From CAYMSF01 sp964542255 (lineage in GTDB: Bacteria; Verrucomicrobiota; Lentisphaeria; Victivallales; Victivallaceae), in contig CAZITV010000001.1 of assembly GCA_964542255.1 (NCBI GenBank), positions 35,705 through 99,704 on the forward strand: a stretch of DNA of 64,000 nt, written 5' to 3'. Below are positions 43,682 to 52,789 of this stretch, in pieces. Below the pieces are notes generated by a model. The model was not told the DNA's origin, did no database searches, and saw nothing but the letters and a program-made list of their open reading frames with translations. The first letter of the stretch is position 1; the number at the start of each line of letters is the position of its first letter. The translations under genes and the position numbers were made by a program.

Positions 43682-45082
43682 ATGCCTGGTAAACATACGG
43701 TTGAGAAGATTGGCGGAACATCAATGAGTCAATTCGGCGATGTAATGAAGAATGTTATTATAGGTAACCGCACTAAAGCTGCGTTGTACAATAGGATTTT
43801 TGTGGTTTCAGCTTATGGCGGTATTACTAATTTGCTTTTAGAAGACAAAAAGACGGGTGATGCTGGTGTATATGGCATTTTTGCTAAAGGCGGCAAAGAA
43901 TGGGAAGCTGCTTTGGAGCGGGTGCGTGAAGCAATGATTAAATTTAATCGTTCATTCGAAAATATTGGTTTATGTCAAGAAGATGCCGATAATTTTATTA
44001 ATGAACGTCTTGATGGCATTAAAGTGTGTTTGAAGGATTTAGCTCGTTTGCGCACCTTTGGTCATTTTACACCTAAAGAATACTTGCCTGCTACCCGTGA
44101 ATTTCTCAGTGCTGTCGGAGAAGCTCATAGTGCTTATAATTCAGTGCAAATTTTAAAAAGTAACGGCATTAATGCAGTTTTTACTGATTTATCTGGTTGG
44201 AAAGAGAGCGATGCATGTTCAATAGAGCAAACCATCATGAGAAATTTAGAAAATATTGATTTCAGCAGCTCCATGCCGATAGTTACAGGCTACGCAAAAT
44301 GTGAAGAAGGCATTATGAACCGTTTTGACCGGGGATATAGTGAGATTACCTTTAGTAAAATAGCTGTATTAACCGATGCTGCAGAGGGCATTATACATAA
44401 AGAATTTCATCTTAGCACTGGTGATCCAAAGCTTATTGGTGTTAACAATGTAAGGATTATTGGTAACACAAACTTTGACATTGCCGACCAATTGGCGGAT
44501 ATGAGTATGGAAGCAATTCATCCTAAGGCATCGAAGGAAATGGAGTTGAAAAATATTCATATTCGTGTAAAAAATGTGTTTGACCCGGAGAATCCCGGCA
44601 CGTTGATTAGCAAAGATTATGTTTCACCTGAACCGCGGGTAGAAATGATTTGCGGCTTGAAGGATATTGTCGCTATTGAAGTTTTTGACCCTGAAATGGT
44701 TGGTCAAAGTGGCTATGATTTTAAATTAGTTGAAAGTTTGGCAAAATTCAAAATCAGCTATATCGCTAAAAATACCAATGCTAATACGATTACCCATTAT
44801 GTTAGCAAAAAAGCTAAAGATTTAACAGCTTGTATTGACAATATTACATCACGGTTTCCTGGTGCAACCATTACCAGCAGGGACGTTGCCATTGTTTCTG
44901 TTATTGGCTCCAATATGAAGATTCCTGGTTTTCTTTCCCGGGCCGCAGGCGTTTTGGCACGTGCTAACATTAATATTTTAGCGTTAGACCAATGTATGCG
45001 CCAAGTCAATATGCAGTTCATTATTGACCAGGCTAATTTTAATGAAGCCCAGCAGGTTTTGCATAAAGAATTTGTTGAATAA
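43682..45082 (+). CDS. Aspartokinase, ectoine-pathway (Ask_Ect) subtype
   Basis: Phosphorylates aspartate, the first step to lysine, threonine, methionine or ectoine. The 466-residue protein begins HTVEKIGGTSMSQFGDV rather than the usual VxKFGGTSV, and carries NRIFVVSAYGGITNLLLEDKKTG, FTPKEYLPATREFLSAVGEAHSA, DLSGWKES, PIVTGYAKCEEGIM..FDRGYSE, HKEFHLSTGDP and SMEAIHPKASKEM. These are the signatures I associate with the ectoine-linked aspartokinase group. Two ACT-like domains lie after about residue 310. ATG 43682 has GAGGA 8 nt upstream. No ectABC genes are in the window. Confidence 0.85.
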   Translation: MPGKHTVEKIGGTSMSQFGDVMKNVIIGNRTKAALYNRIFVVSAYGGITNLLLEDKKTGDAGVYGIFAKGGKEWEAALERVREAMIKFNRSFENIGLCQEDADNFINERLDGIKVCLKDLARLRTFGHFTPKEYLPATREFLSAVGEAHSAYNSVQILKSNGINAVFTDLSGWKESDACSIEQTIMRNLENIDFSSSMPIVTGYAKCEEGIMNRFDRGYSEITFSKIAVLTDAAEGIIHKEFHLSTGDPKLIGVNNVRIIGNTNFDIADQLADMSMEAIHPKASKEMELKNIHIRVKNVFDPENPGTLISKDYVSPEPRVEMICGLKDIVAIEVFDPEMVGQSGYDFKLVESLAKFKISYIAKNTNANTITHYVSKKAKDLTACIDNITSRFPGATITSRDVAIVSVIGSNMKIPGFLSRAAGVLARANINILALDQCMRQVNMQFIIDQANFNEAQQVLHKEFVE

Positions 45083-45098
45083 TTGATTTGCTGGAAAC

Positions 45099-45127
45099 CG
45101 CAATAATGTAAATTATAGGTTATTGCG
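45099..45127 (+). terminator. Hairpin after aspartokinase gene
   Basis: CGCAATAA (45099-45106) pairs with TTATTGCG (45120-45127) across a 13-nt loop, 17 nt past the stop. No T tract follows, so it may protect the 3' end or need a factor to terminate. Confidence 0.4.
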
Positions 45128-45331
45128 ACAAAGCATTAATTTAATTTGAACAAATGCGTTATTTCTTATTGCCTTGATTCAAGTACTAAAATTGATCATT
45201 GTCAAGATTCTTCAGCACTTTGTTTGTCTGAATAATTAACATTAAGGCTTGAATTGCCGAGACTATCACGGCAGTTTATTGATGTCAGCTTAATCAAAAA
45301 TCTATCATGATAATGCCTATTGGAGTAAATT

Positions 45332-46006
45332 ATGGATATCTTTTTTTTGATATTAGTACTTCCTGCATTGATATTTTCACTTTTCGCCCAGTTTAAAGTT
45401 AAATCAACGTTTAAGCGATTTAGTCAACTAAATAGTAGACGCGGATTTAGCGGAGCAGACGCTGCACGAAAAATTTTGGATGAAAAAGGACTGAGTAATA
45501 TCAGGGTTGAAGTTATTGACGGTGATTTAACTGACCATTATGACCCAGTGAGTCGTGTTTTAAGATTATCACAAACAACATATAGCTCTACGTCAATTGC
45601 AGCAATTGGTGTGGCCGCTCATGAGGCGGGGCATGCACTCCAACATAAAGATATGTATTTGCCTTTGACTATGCGCAGTATACTGGTGCCGGCAGCTAAT
45701 ATTGGTTCATCTTTTGGCCCAATTATGGCGATGGCCGGTTTGTTAATGCGATGGTCATTGCTCATACATTTAGGGATTATCTTATTTGCTTTTGCAGTCG
45801 TATTTTATATGATTACCCTACCAGTAGAGTTTAATGCAAGCAATCGTGCTATTGCTGTACTGAGCCGCAGTGGAATCTTAGAAGAAGATGAGTTGAATCC
45901 TGCACGTGAAGTACTTAATGCAGCTGCAATGACTTATGTTGCTTCGGCATTGGTGGCAATAGCTAGTTTATTGCGGTTGATATTTATTTCCAGGCGTAAC
46001 AACTGA
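45332..46006 (+). CDS. Membrane zinc metallopeptidase, YugP-like
   Basis: A 224-residue protein with three or four membrane segments and the zinc motif AAHEAGHALQH (His-Glu-x-x-His) near residue 93, followed by EFNASNRAI downstream, typical of the YugP-like putative neutral zinc metallopeptidase family. Its substrates are unknown. GGAG is 6 nt before the ATG. It stands alone, convergent with the fucose-nucleotide genes. Confidence 0.88.
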   Translation: MDIFFLILVLPALIFSLFAQFKVKSTFKRFSQLNSRRGFSGADAARKILDEKGLSNIRVEVIDGDLTDHYDPVSRVLRLSQTTYSSTSIAAIGVAAHEAGHALQHKDMYLPLTMRSILVPAANIGSSFGPIMAMAGLLMRWSLLIHLGIILFAFAVVFYMITLPVEFNASNRAIAVLSRSGILEEDELNPAREVLNAAAMTYVASALVAIASLLRLIFISRRNN

Positions 46007-46096
46007 TTTATGAGCTAATCTTAAAGGCCTTAGGGATTTCTTAGCGCAGCTTAATTCAGTTCGAAGCTGGTGAGTTTAGAGCGTTTTTGACCTGGT

Positions 46097-47047
46097 TTAT
46101 AGCCTTATTGTGCCACTTTTTTTCATCTCACGATATTCAGCAATAGTTTTAGCGATCCCCTCATCAAGAGATACTTTTGGAGTAAACCCAATATTTTTAA
46201 GCTTGGAAATGTCCATGCATTTTTTTAGCATCCCATCAGGCTTGGTTGAATCCCAAATTATTTTTCCGTTAAATCCTGCCGCATTTGCAATTTTTATTGC
46301 AAGTTCCTTGATGCTGATGTCGTAACCTGCACCAATATTGACAAACTCAGGGGAATTCCAATTTTGCGTTAGGAAGTAAACCGCATCAGCCAAATCATTA
46401 ACGTGCAAAAACTCCCGTCTGGCAATGCCGGTTCCCCACACCGTAACTTCATTAAGATTATCGTCAGCGGCGTCAGCAAACTTTCTGATAAATGCCGCTA
46501 ATACATGCGAATCATTCAAATCATAATGGTCATTGGTGCCATATAGGTTGCAGGGCATGAGCGAAATAGTATTAAAGCCGTATTGTTCCGCATAATATTG
46601 GCAAAGTTTATAGCCTGCAACTTTGGCAATCGCATACCCCTCATTGGTTGGTTCAAATGGACCAGAAAGCAGATACTCTTCTTTGATTGGTTGAGGACAT
46701 TGACAAGGATAAATACACGAACTGCCTAGAAAACAAAATTTTTTAACTTGTGCCTCAAACGCCTCGCCGATAACGTTATTTTGTATTTCAAGATTTTCAA
46801 TCAGGAATTCGGCGCGATGTTTTAGATTATTCAAGATACCGCCAACCTTAGCAGCAGCCAAAATTACAATATCTGGCGACTCAGCGGCGAAAAAACTTTT
46901 TACAGCAATTTTATCGCGTAAATCTAACTCGTGACGGCTCCGCAAAATTAAATTATTATAGCCTTTTTCCTTGAATTTTCTGACTATGGCTGAACCGACC
47001 ATGCCTTTATGACCAGAGATAAATATTTTGTAATCTTTGCTCAACAT
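46097..47047 (-). CDS. fcl: GDP-L-fucose synthase
   Basis: Epimerase/reductase that turns GDP-4-keto-6-deoxymannose into GDP-L-fucose using NADPH. The 316-residue protein starts with the Rossmann motif IFISGHKGMVGSAIVRKF, and has FLGSSCIYPCQCPQPIKEEYLL, the catalytic Tyr-Lys in GYAIAKVAGYKLCQ, and MPCNLYGTNDHYDLNDSHVLAAFIRKF. GGGA is 8 nt before the ATG. It follows gmd by 31 nt; together they supply GDP-fucose for surface glycans. Confidence 0.96.
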   Translation of the reverse strand: MLSKDYKIFISGHKGMVGSAIVRKFKEKGYNNLILRSRHELDLRDKIAVKSFFAAESPDIVILAAAKVGGILNNLKHRAEFLIENLEIQNNVIGEAFEAQVKKFCFLGSSCIYPCQCPQPIKEEYLLSGPFEPTNEGYAIAKVAGYKLCQYYAEQYGFNTISLMPCNLYGTNDHYDLNDSHVLAAFIRKFADAADDNLNEVTVWGTGIARREFLHVNDLADAVYFLTQNWNSPEFVNIGAGYDISIKELAIKIANAAGFNGKIIWDSTKPDGMLKKCMDISKLKNIGFTPKVSLDEGIAKTIAEYREMKKSGTIRL

Positions 47048-47078
47048 ATTTTATTTCCCAAAAACGGCATTGCCCAAA

Positions 47079-48101
47079 TTATTTCTTTGCATTGACCACA
47101 ATGATTTTTTCATGTTCAGCTATTTGCATATCTGAATCGACCATCATCTTAACCAAACCGTCGAACGAAACGGAAGGCTGCCAATTTAGCTTTTGTTTGG
47201 CTTTACTGCAGTCGCCGAGTAGAAGGTCAACTTCAGCCGGGCGGAAATAAACCGGATCAATTTTTACATATTTTTGCCAGTCCAAATCCAGGTAGCCGAA
47301 AACCTTTTCGAGAAATTCGCGTACAGAATAAGTTTCGCCCGTAGCAATAACATAATCATCGGGCTCGTCTTGTTGGAGCATCAACCACATTGCCTTTACA
47401 TAGTCACCAGCAAAACCCCAGTCACGTTTAGACTCAATATTTCCTAAAAATAACTCATTTTGCAGACCAAGCTTAATTCTTGTCGCTGCCCGGGTAATTT
47501 TTCTCGTTACAAACGTCTCGCCGCGTCTTGGGCTTTCATGATTGAATAAGATCCCGTTGGCAGCGAACATTCCATACGATTCGCGATGATTAACCGTTTG
47601 CCAGAAACCATAAACTTTTGCGCAGGAATAAGGACTGCGGGGATAGAAAGGCGTTGTCTCTTTTTGCGGGGTTTCAACAACCTTGCCATACATTTCTGAT
47701 GATCCAGCTTGATAAAATCTGATTTGTTTCCCGGCTCTAGGCATGAAATCGCGTACCGCTTCAAGTAGCCGTAAAGTGCCAACCGCAACAGTGTCCACAG
47801 TGTACTCAGGTTCATCGAAAGATACTTTGACGTGAGACTGTGCACCGAGATTATACACTTCATCAGGATTGACTTTTTCGATAATATGGCGAAGGCTGCT
47901 TGAATCACACAGATCGCCGTAGTGCAGAAACATCTTTGCCCGTGTGTCGTGAAAATCCTTCAGATTATGATCAATTCTTCCAGTATTAAAACTGCTGGAA
48001 CGGCGAATAATACCATGTACTTCGTAACCTTTTTCAAGGAGGAAATCAGCTAGATACGAACCATCTTGTCCGGTTATTCCGGTTATCAGTGCTTTCTTCA
48101 T
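47079..48101 (-). CDS. gmd: GDP-mannose 4,6-dehydratase
   Basis: First step from GDP-mannose to GDP-fucose or related deoxysugars. The 340-residue short-chain dehydrogenase has [46 protein letters not shown], the catalytic [33 protein letters not shown] and [21 protein letters not shown] is 6 nt before the ATG. It forms an operon with fcl. Confidence 0.97.
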   Translation of the reverse strand: MKKALITGITGQDGSYLADFLLEKGYEVHGIIRRSSSFNTGRIDHNLKDFHDTRAKMFLHYGDLCDSSSLRHIIEKVNPDEVYNLGAQSHVKVSFDEPEYTVDTVAVGTLRLLEAVRDFMPRAGKQIRFYQAGSSEMYGKVVETPQKETTPFYPRSPYSCAKVYGFWQTVNHRESYGMFAANGILFNHESPRRGETFVTRKITRAATRIKLGLQNELFLGNIESKRDWGFAGDYVKAMWLMLQQDEPDDYVIATGETYSVREFLEKVFGYLDLDWQKYVKIDPVYFRPAEVDLLLGDCSKAKQKLNWQPSVSFDGLVKMMVDSDMQIAEHEKIIVVNAKK

Positions 48102-48442
48102 GCAAAACCTCGTCAGCTAGTTATTATTTTGAAAACATAATACTATATATCATCCAATATAATAATTCAATTAATTATGGCAAAGAAAAATGATATCACA
48201 AGTTAGTTATTTGTATTTAAAAGTGTTACCTCACATCAAATTACAATTACTTAATGATATCAATCTGCAGGCCAGATATATACAATCTTAATCCAATAAA
48301 AATGCGTTGTATATTGGGCTGCAGTTTGATTTATAGCTTGCATTCGCTAAATTATAGCATTATGCATTTATCGCTAAAAGTTAATGTACAACTAGAATAT
48401 AGTAAGAAATCCTAGTTTCGTTCGTTGAATTAATATAATTAA
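48102..48442. other. Intergenic region between divergent gmd and secreted-protein gene
   Basis: About 340 AT-rich bases that should hold both promoters. Several TATA-like hexamers are present, none with a convincing -35. No repeat, hairpin with a T tract or ORF with an SD was recognised. Confidence 0.4.
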
Positions 48443-51412
48443 ATGGTGTTTATGAAGAAGTATTTATATGCAATCTTGTTTATCTCAATCCTGCTATTTG
48501 TAAATTGTTTATCTGCTGGCGATTGGATGTTGGATGACTTTGAATCAGGAGGGAAAAACTGGTATTTTCCTTCAGGTACTCAGACGGCTAGAATCGAATC
48601 AAGTGGTGATGAACATGGTAATGTTCTGCTGATGATTGCAGATAATAGTAACTTGGCAGTTAGTAGTCCAATAATCAAATTAGGACAGGAACTGAGTACA
48701 ACGGAATCTTATGAATTATTTTATGAGGTTAAGTTAAACTCAATTACTGCCGGAAAACTTTCTGTATCACTGGTTTTTTCTGATGTTAATAACAAGTTTA
48801 TAAAGCAATATTTTATAAAGAATTTTGAGGAGAATCAAACTACTGCAGGGTGGCAATTTTATAATACCGTGTTTGGTAATAATACTGAAATGCCTTTTCC
48901 AGAAGGCGCATCTACGCTGCAAATTCGTTTTTCATTTTGGAACACAAATGGTATCAGCTCAGGCCAGGCGATGTTTGATCATATTAGGATTATTTCTTCC
49001 TCCACTTATAATCGTATTGCAAGAGATACTGTAAAAAATACTGATGCCGAAATTATTGAACCACGTTTTGAAATTAACAATGAACACCATTATTACTGGA
49101 TTGAGGCAGAAAAATTAGCTCCTGCCGATGCGTTTTATGGAAGTTTTAAATATCGCCATGCCTGGTCGAAAGTAAAAAACAGTATGCAAAATGAATCGGG
49201 TGATTGTGCATTAATACGGCCAATGATGCGCACTCAGGCTCAAGCAACTGCTGCATTTCGCACCGGAAGAAGCGGATATTATAATATGTGGCTCAGAGCT
49301 AAATCTACCAAATCGACAGTACCTGCAGGAATCACTTGCGATTGGAATGGACGGATGTTCGATATCCACATTCCTTCAACCGAAGCTAATTATTCGGAAA
49401 ATTATAGCTGGATCAAGGTAAATCCTACAGCAGTTAAAATTAAAAGAACAAAGACCAATATAGTTAAGTTTAGCAATAACCTAAATCCGGCGCAAAATTT
49501 ATTGATAGACGCGTTTCTGGTCACGGATGACTTAAACTATGTGCCGCCTGAAAAGCTTCCACCACATCAATATTTTTCTGTTTTACCATATTCTGGAAAC
49601 TCGATTTGTGCTACATTTTGGCATCCTGCCAGGTTAAATACCTCCTTATATATATGCCGTGATTCATCTCAAAATTTTTTGATGCAATTACGAAATATGT
49701 GCAGTACTCCGTTGAATAATTTTGCCATTGAAATTACATTGCCTGAAGGAATAACGATAGACAATCCAATCAATAGTACATTCCCGGCAAATTATGCCGG
49801 ATTAAATGGCGTCTTCACAAGCTCGATCCCTAATGAATTTAATGAACAGAAAGTTTCAATCGAAAATAGGATATATAACAGGTATATTTTAAAATATAAA
49901 AAGGATATTCAACCATACGATCTTGAAAATAATTTGCGTTCATTATTTTTTCTTGTTCTTAATGCAGATAAAAAAATAGTGGAAGGTTCTTATCAGGTTG
50001 CTATCAAAGTTTTAGGTGATAAAATTACTCCCGGCAATTATATTCAAAATATTGAAATCATCCCTGAATTGGAGGCGGCTAAACCACGACTATATGAATG
50101 GGGAGTGGACGCAATATATTCTCCATTGTTGAACATAACCTCGCAAAAAAAAATTATGCAGTCATTCGAACGTGCCGGGGTAACGGTGTGGGCTGAACGT
50201 ATAACTGCTGGTGATCCGATCTTGTCAGCTAAAAATCGTGAACAGTGGAAAATGCTTGTCGGCAGTAAGAATATGCGTCTAGTTAATTGGGGTGATTGGT
50301 GGTGGCCAGGATGTTATAATAATGAATCAAGCAGAGATTATTTGCGGCGGCATCCAGATGCAATTGGTGCTTGGCGCAACGATGAAATCGGAAATGCATT
50401 AGCTGGAAAACTTCTTTGCCCGCAATATCTCATTCAGGGTTCAGGTGAATCATATATCCGAGAGCACCTTGAAAAAATGGTCGCGGAACTGCTTGATAAT
50501 GGAGCGCGGGAATATATCGAGAATCTAGAGTGTTCCAATCCGGAGTCTTTTTGTTTTTGTCCAAACTGTAAACAGGAATTCTCGGAATTTAGCGGCATAC
50601 CGATTCAATTAATTAAGGATTTAAACGCAGACAGGCTACTGCTTCTGCATAAAAATAAATGGACTGAATTTCGCTGTAGACAAAATGCTAAAATCGTAGA
50701 TAAAATAACAACAATGGCGCGACAAATCAATCCGGAAATTACCATCAGAGTTTTCGGAGATTTGCCTAACTCTATTGCTAAAACGCGTTTTGGCACCGAC
50801 TGGCAACGCTTGCTGAAAATTAAGAATATCGAAGGTATTTATGCTGGCGGCAATACTTATTTAGCAGAACATCTAGCAGAATTGTCAGAAATGTGCCGCC
50901 AGGAACGTAAATCGTTGGTCACTTTAGTTAAGTCAACATTGGGTATGCCATTTGGCAATAATGATTTAGGGCTGCGTAACCAGGCATACCTTGAAGCAAA
51001 AATTATTCACGATATAATGTGTGGCTCCAATGGTGTTTATATTTGGTGGTGGGGCACTCTTGACGGGCGCTGTCTTACTGCCATAGCCAATGCGTCAAAA
51101 ATTGGCGAGGAATTTGGTGATATCATTCTTGGCGGTCAACGTACTATTAAAAAAATAGGGGTAACATCAGAATTTGTTTTAATAACAGTTGCAAACAACC
51201 GGGGCAAACTGGTTGCGCTGGTCAATCCTTCACTTTATTCTGAAGATATGATATTGGAGCCTGCACAAGTGCTTGGAGTATTTCCGGAAAAAACTGAAAT
51301 AACAAATCTAATTACCAGAAAAATTGAAAAAAATGATACAATCAGGGCAAGAGTCGATGGGGTTTTCCGTCAGGGTGATTTTGCAATTTGGTATATTCCA
51401 TGCGTGAAATAA
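48443..51412 (+). CDS. Large secreted protein with sugar-binding-like domains and a TIM-barrel-like domain
   Basis: A 989-residue exported protein with a signal peptide (KKYLYAILFISILLFVNCLSAG). Residues about 28-190 look like a jelly-roll module (LDDFESGGKNWYF). About 215-365 resemble a CBM6/35-type module starting WIEAEKLAPAD. A beta-rich linker follows, and from about 549 (LYEWGVDAIYSP) the pattern suggests a glycoside-hydrolase-like barrel: WGDWWWPGC, IENLECSNPESFCFCPNCKQEFSEFSG, GVYIWWWGTLDGRC. The CFCPNC segment recalls Cys pairs in GH42-like enzymes. I cannot assign a family or catalytic residues. The start may be ATG 48443 or 48452; neither has a clear SD. Confidence 0.75.
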   Translation: MVFMKKYLYAILFISILLFVNCLSAGDWMLDDFESGGKNWYFPSGTQTARIESSGDEHGNVLLMIADNSNLAVSSPIIKLGQELSTTESYELFYEVKLNSITAGKLSVSLVFSDVNNKFIKQYFIKNFEENQTTAGWQFYNTVFGNNTEMPFPEGASTLQIRFSFWNTNGISSGQAMFDHIRIISSSTYNRIARDTVKNTDAEIIEPRFEINNEHHYYWIEAEKLAPADAFYGSFKYRHAWSKVKNSMQNESGDCALIRPMMRTQAQATAAFRTGRSGYYNMWLRAKSTKSTVPAGITCDWNGRMFDIHIPSTEANYSENYSWIKVNPTAVKIKRTKTNIVKFSNNLNPAQNLLIDAFLVTDDLNYVPPEKLPPHQYFSVLPYSGNSICATFWHPARLNTSLYICRDSSQNFLMQLRNMCSTPLNNFAIEITLPEGITIDNPINSTFPANYAGLNGVFTSSIPNEFNEQKVSIENRIYNRYILKYKKDIQPYDLENNLRSLFFLVLNADKKIVEGSYQVAIKVLGDKITPGNYIQNIEIIPELEAAKPRLYEWGVDAIYSPLLNITSQKKIMQSFERAGVTVWAERITAGDPILSAKNREQWKMLVGSKNMRLVNWGDWWWPGCYNNESSRDYLRRHPDAIGAWRNDEIGNALAGKLLCPQYLIQGSGESYIREHLEKMVAELLDNGAREYIENLECSNPESFCFCPNCKQEFSEFSGIPIQLIKDLNADRLLLLHKNKWTEFRCRQNAKIVDKITTMARQINPEITIRVFGDLPNSIAKTRFGTDWQRLLKIKNIEGIYAGGNTYLAEHLAELSEMCRQERKSLVTLVKSTLGMPFGNNDLGLRNQAYLEAKIIHDIMCGSNGVYIWWWGTLDGRCLTAIANASKIGEEFGDIILGGQRTIKKIGVTSEFVLITVANNRGKLVALVNPSLYSEDMILEPAQVLGVFPEKTEITNLITRKIEKNDTIRARVDGVFRQGDFAIWYIPCVK

Positions 51413-51599
51413 TTTAATTTATTTTAACATAGTCTTGACGTGATTTCGAGCAATATCAAAAAATTACTATGGAAGCATAATATGAATATTTTGGTACTGT
51501 AATGAAATGTAATGTTATCATTTAATAAAAATTATAACAACTGCAGTGCGGTCGTTTTAAGATTAAACAGTTTCATTTACAACATAGGATGTTTATTTT

Positions 51600-52616
51600 A
51601 TGGCTAAAATTATTTGCATGAGTGCCGCTGACATTGCTTGGAAAAAAATGGTTGCTCTACTGTTCAAACCTTTTTGTTTTACGAAGTGGTTTTATCTAGG
51701 CTTCTGTGTTTGGATGGCTACACTGCTCGACGGCAGCAGTAATTTTTACAATTACCGTGTGCCGCAAAAAAATGAAAAAAATGAGAGCTCGAGGGAATTT
51801 ATTAATGCGCTGGACAGGATTTTTAATGGCGAATCCGGCACGTTTTTATCTAGGAGTTCGGCTGAACTAAAAATTCCTGAACAATACATTACACTAATCA
51901 TTGCTTCGATAATCATTTTTCTAGTTATACTCCTTTTAATAACAGTCATCTTGATTTGGTTTCGTTCAAGATTTAAACTAATTTTATTAGATAACTTAAT
52001 TCATGATCAAACTGAAATTATATCCGCATGGCGTAAGTTCAGGGCAGGCGGCAATAATATATTTAGTTGGTATATCATTTTAGGTGTCATCGCAATTTTA
52101 CTTTATAGTGTCTGTTTTATCGTTGCCGCGTTTGGATTTATCCCTTGGTTTCGAGCTTGTTTGCTTAATCATAAGCTATTGACTCCAGAAGCATTTCATA
52201 TATTTTTAATGGCAACTGCCATGTCATTTATGTGTATTATTACTATAGCCTTTGCTTTAATTAATTTTATATTTGATGAATTAGTGATACCTGTTATATA
52301 TTGGACTGGAAGTAGTGTAATGCCTGCTTGGGTAAAAATAGGGATATTATTAAGAGCTAACTTGGGTAGTTTTTGCCGCTATCTATGTTTATATTTAATT
52401 TTTTCAATAATAGCCGGCAGTGCAATAATTCTCGCAGGATTATTGACCTGCTGTCTGGGATTATTATTATTGTTGATCCCGATAATTGGTACCGTGATTA
52501 TTTTACCTGTTCCAGTATTCTTTAAATTTTTCAGTTTAGAATTTCTTGCCGCAATGGATAACAGTATGCAGTTGACAACAAATAACGCAGCGCTTGATAT
52601 CGAATTAATGCATTAG
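51600..52616 (+). CDS. Multi-pass membrane protein, function unknown
   Basis: A 338-residue protein with about six hydrophobic segments (near 28-42, 98-123, 155-182, 200-225, 252-275, 275-300). The N-terminus (AWKKMVALLFKPFCFTKWFYLGFCVWMATLLDG) resembles a group of bacterial membrane proteins of unknown function often found near envelope genes. TAGGA lies 10 nt before the ATG. It follows the secreted protein by about 190 nt on the same strand; a functional link is only suggested by position. Confidence 0.7.
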   Translation: MAKIICMSAADIAWKKMVALLFKPFCFTKWFYLGFCVWMATLLDGSSNFYNYRVPQKNEKNESSREFINALDRIFNGESGTFLSRSSAELKIPEQYITLIIASIIIFLVILLLITVILIWFRSRFKLILLDNLIHDQTEIISAWRKFRAGGNNIFSWYIILGVIAILLYSVCFIVAAFGFIPWFRACLLNHKLLTPEAFHIFLMATAMSFMCIITIAFALINFIFDELVIPVIYWTGSSVMPAWVKIGILLRANLGSFCRYLCLYLIFSIIAGSAIILAGLLTCCLGLLLLLIPIIGTVIILPVPVFFKFFSLEFLAAMDNSMQLTTNNAALDIELMH

Positions 52617-52623
52617 TGTTTTT

Positions 52624-52730
52624 ACAACAAAATCAACTCAAAGAGCCACATGCAATGTCCTAAACGCATTAAGCGCAAGGCGATGTTGGTGGAATGGTAG
52701 TAGTGCCATGAAAGCGAAATAGGCTGTTGT
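52624..52730 (+). other. G/C-richer intergenic block, faintly 5S-rRNA-like
   Basis: Between convergent stops lies a 107-base block whose ends can pair (ACAACA at 52624-52629 with TGTTGT at 52725-52730). The middle reads ATTAAGCGC...GGCGATGTTGGTGG, then ATGG...CCAT, then GCGAAATAGGC. The order of these words resembles the 3' half of 5S rRNA (GAAGTTAAGC, GCGCCGATGGTAGTG, hairpin, GCGAGAGTAGG), but many conserved bases differ. It may equally be an unrelated repeat. Not a confident RNA call. Confidence 0.15.
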
Positions 52731-52789
52731 GTTTGTCAGAAGTATTATCGTAACTGGCTTATTTTAATTTCGCTAATAAATAATTCTAA

